A DNA stretch of 7,366 bases from an uncultured Lachnospiraceae bacterium. Lineage in GTDB: Bacteria > Bacillota > Clostridia > Lachnospirales > Lachnospiraceae. The DNA lies in the NCBI GenBank assembly GCA_902782655.1, contig CACZNY010000282.1, positions 1 through 7,366 on the forward strand, written 5' to 3'. Below the pieces are notes generated by a model. That model was not told the DNA's origin. It saw only the letters and a program-made list of their open reading frames with translations, and ran no database searches. Shown one piece after another: positions 6,675-7,366 of this stretch (the stretch's first letter is position 1; each line of letters begins with the position of its first letter). A program made the position numbers and the translations under genes.

Positions 6675-7366
6675 CTGTTTCTCCTTAAATCTATGACCCT
6701 GGCATTGTATTCCGCCGCAGCCTCTGCTATCTCTGTTTCCCCGGGGATCTTACCGCCTTCCGAGGGCAGAAGAAGCCTTGTGACCCCGGGTACTGCAGCA
6801 TAGGGCAGAACCTTTGCCCTAAGCTGATCCGCCCGATCATCCACTATCAGAATACTCTCCCCGTATACCGGCCGCTCACCTGCGCCCTGCATAAACTCCT
6901 CTTCAATAGAATCTATCTCCGATACAAGCTCCCCATATTCTGCTTCATACCCGGACGGTATAAGGGTTTTACCTACATATTCGAAATTAATCGTAAACAC
7001 CAGCAATAGCAGAAGAACAGGCGCTGTCCATACCGGCTTTATCTCCTTTGCCAGCATAAGGAATAGCGACAGATACAGCATGGCTCCGAAATATGTGGCT
7101 ATATATCTGTCATAGCTGGATAGCGAAACTGCCTCCCACTCTTCAAATACAAAAAGATACACGTACAGCATTACCAGCAGATAGCCTGCCATGCCGAGCA
7201 GTATCACTGCAAATGTAAGCCTATCCTCTGTCTTCCTCCCATTTCGCCTCATATATATGATAAAGGATATAACGAACAGCATCAATATCATAATACTGCT
7301 AAGGCCGGTCCTTCCGTCATTAAGACCATAGGTAAACAGCCTTACGGTAAAATCCTTAATCGTCGA
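6671..7366 (-). CDS. Polytopic membrane protein, C-terminal part (runs off right edge)
   Basis: The frame is open to the window edge for 25 codons beyond the first internal ATG (7291), so this is the 3' part of a longer gene; 231 residues are visible. Numbered from that ATG, hydrophobic helices lie at about 1-14 (continuing upstream), 27-49, 63-81 and 87-104, the second and third separated by a loop with SSYDRYIATY (58-67). After the last helix comes a soluble domain of about 100 residues, mixed alpha/beta by appearance, with a strand-like ESILIVDDR (145-153) and RLLLPSEGG (172-180). This plan (many helices, small C-terminal external domain) fits GT-C glycosyltransferases or similar envelope-glycan membrane proteins, and the overlapping GT2 gene supports that, but no catalytic motif is visible. 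No family can be named from this part. Confidence 0.7.
   Translation of the reverse strand, partial: STIKDFTVRLFTYGLNDGRTGLSSIMILMLFVISFIIYMRRNGRKTEDRLTFAVILLGMAGYLLVMLYVYLFVFEEWEAVSLSSYDRYIATYFGAMLYLSLFLMLAKEIKPVWTAPVLLLLLVFTINFEYVGKTLIPSGYEAEYGELVSEIDSIEEEFMQGAGERPVYGESILIVDDRADQLRAKVLPYAAVPGVTRLLLPSEGGKIPGETEIAEAAAEYNARVIDLRRNR

Noticed and set aside
1..7366. Mobile element, phage island, CRISPR or RNA gene
   Set aside because: No transposase, integrase, regularly spaced repeats, tRNA-like cloverleaf or rRNA motif was seen; packing is that of ordinary chromosome.

Overview
The window looks like chromosomal DNA from an anaerobic Gram-positive Clostridia-type bacterium, most likely of the Lachnospiraceae (Butyrivibrio/Roseburia-like). 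This rests on the membrane-anchored Mur-ligase N-terminus, purine-rich AAGGAG-type ribosome binding sites, a moderate base composition and very tight gene packing. The assignment is inference from style and protein families, not from a marker gene. The window has almost no non-coding DNA and I see no RNA genes, transposons, CRISPR arrays or phage genes.

Layout. Three transcription blocks are visible. Block 1 (minus strand, 1-1464) holds a zinc-knuckle SAM methyltransferase followed, through an ATGA overlap, by the start of a membrane-anchored MurF-like ligase that runs off the left edge. Block 2 (plus strand, 1557-2597) is a single gene: a family-2 glycosyltransferase with a C-terminal TPR region (SunS-like architecture). 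Blocks 1 and 2 diverge from a 92-bp region holding candidate promoters for both directions. Block 3 (minus strand, 2602-7366) is a compact four-gene run, in transcription order: the 3' part of a polytopic membrane protein (runs off the right edge), a polyprenol-phosphate-type family-2 glycosyltransferase with two membrane helices, TruA tRNA pseudouridine synthase, and an aconitase-family hydratase of the YbhJ type. Blocks 2 and 3 converge with only 4 bp between stop codons.

How the genes work together. The theme at both ends is the cell envelope. The GT2 plus polytopic membrane protein pair fits a lipid-linked sugar donor synthase with a membrane transferase or processing partner. The Mur ligase is peptidoglycan-precursor chemistry, and a methyltransferase is coupled to it. 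TruA (tRNA positions 38-40) and the hydratase (central metabolism) are housekeeping genes joined to the envelope genes by stop-start overlaps. No clearly new system is evident. The points most worth checking are the methyltransferase-Mur ligase coupling, the start of the TPR glycosyltransferase (its candidate promoter implies a leaderless mRNA), and the role of the non-canonical aconitase.
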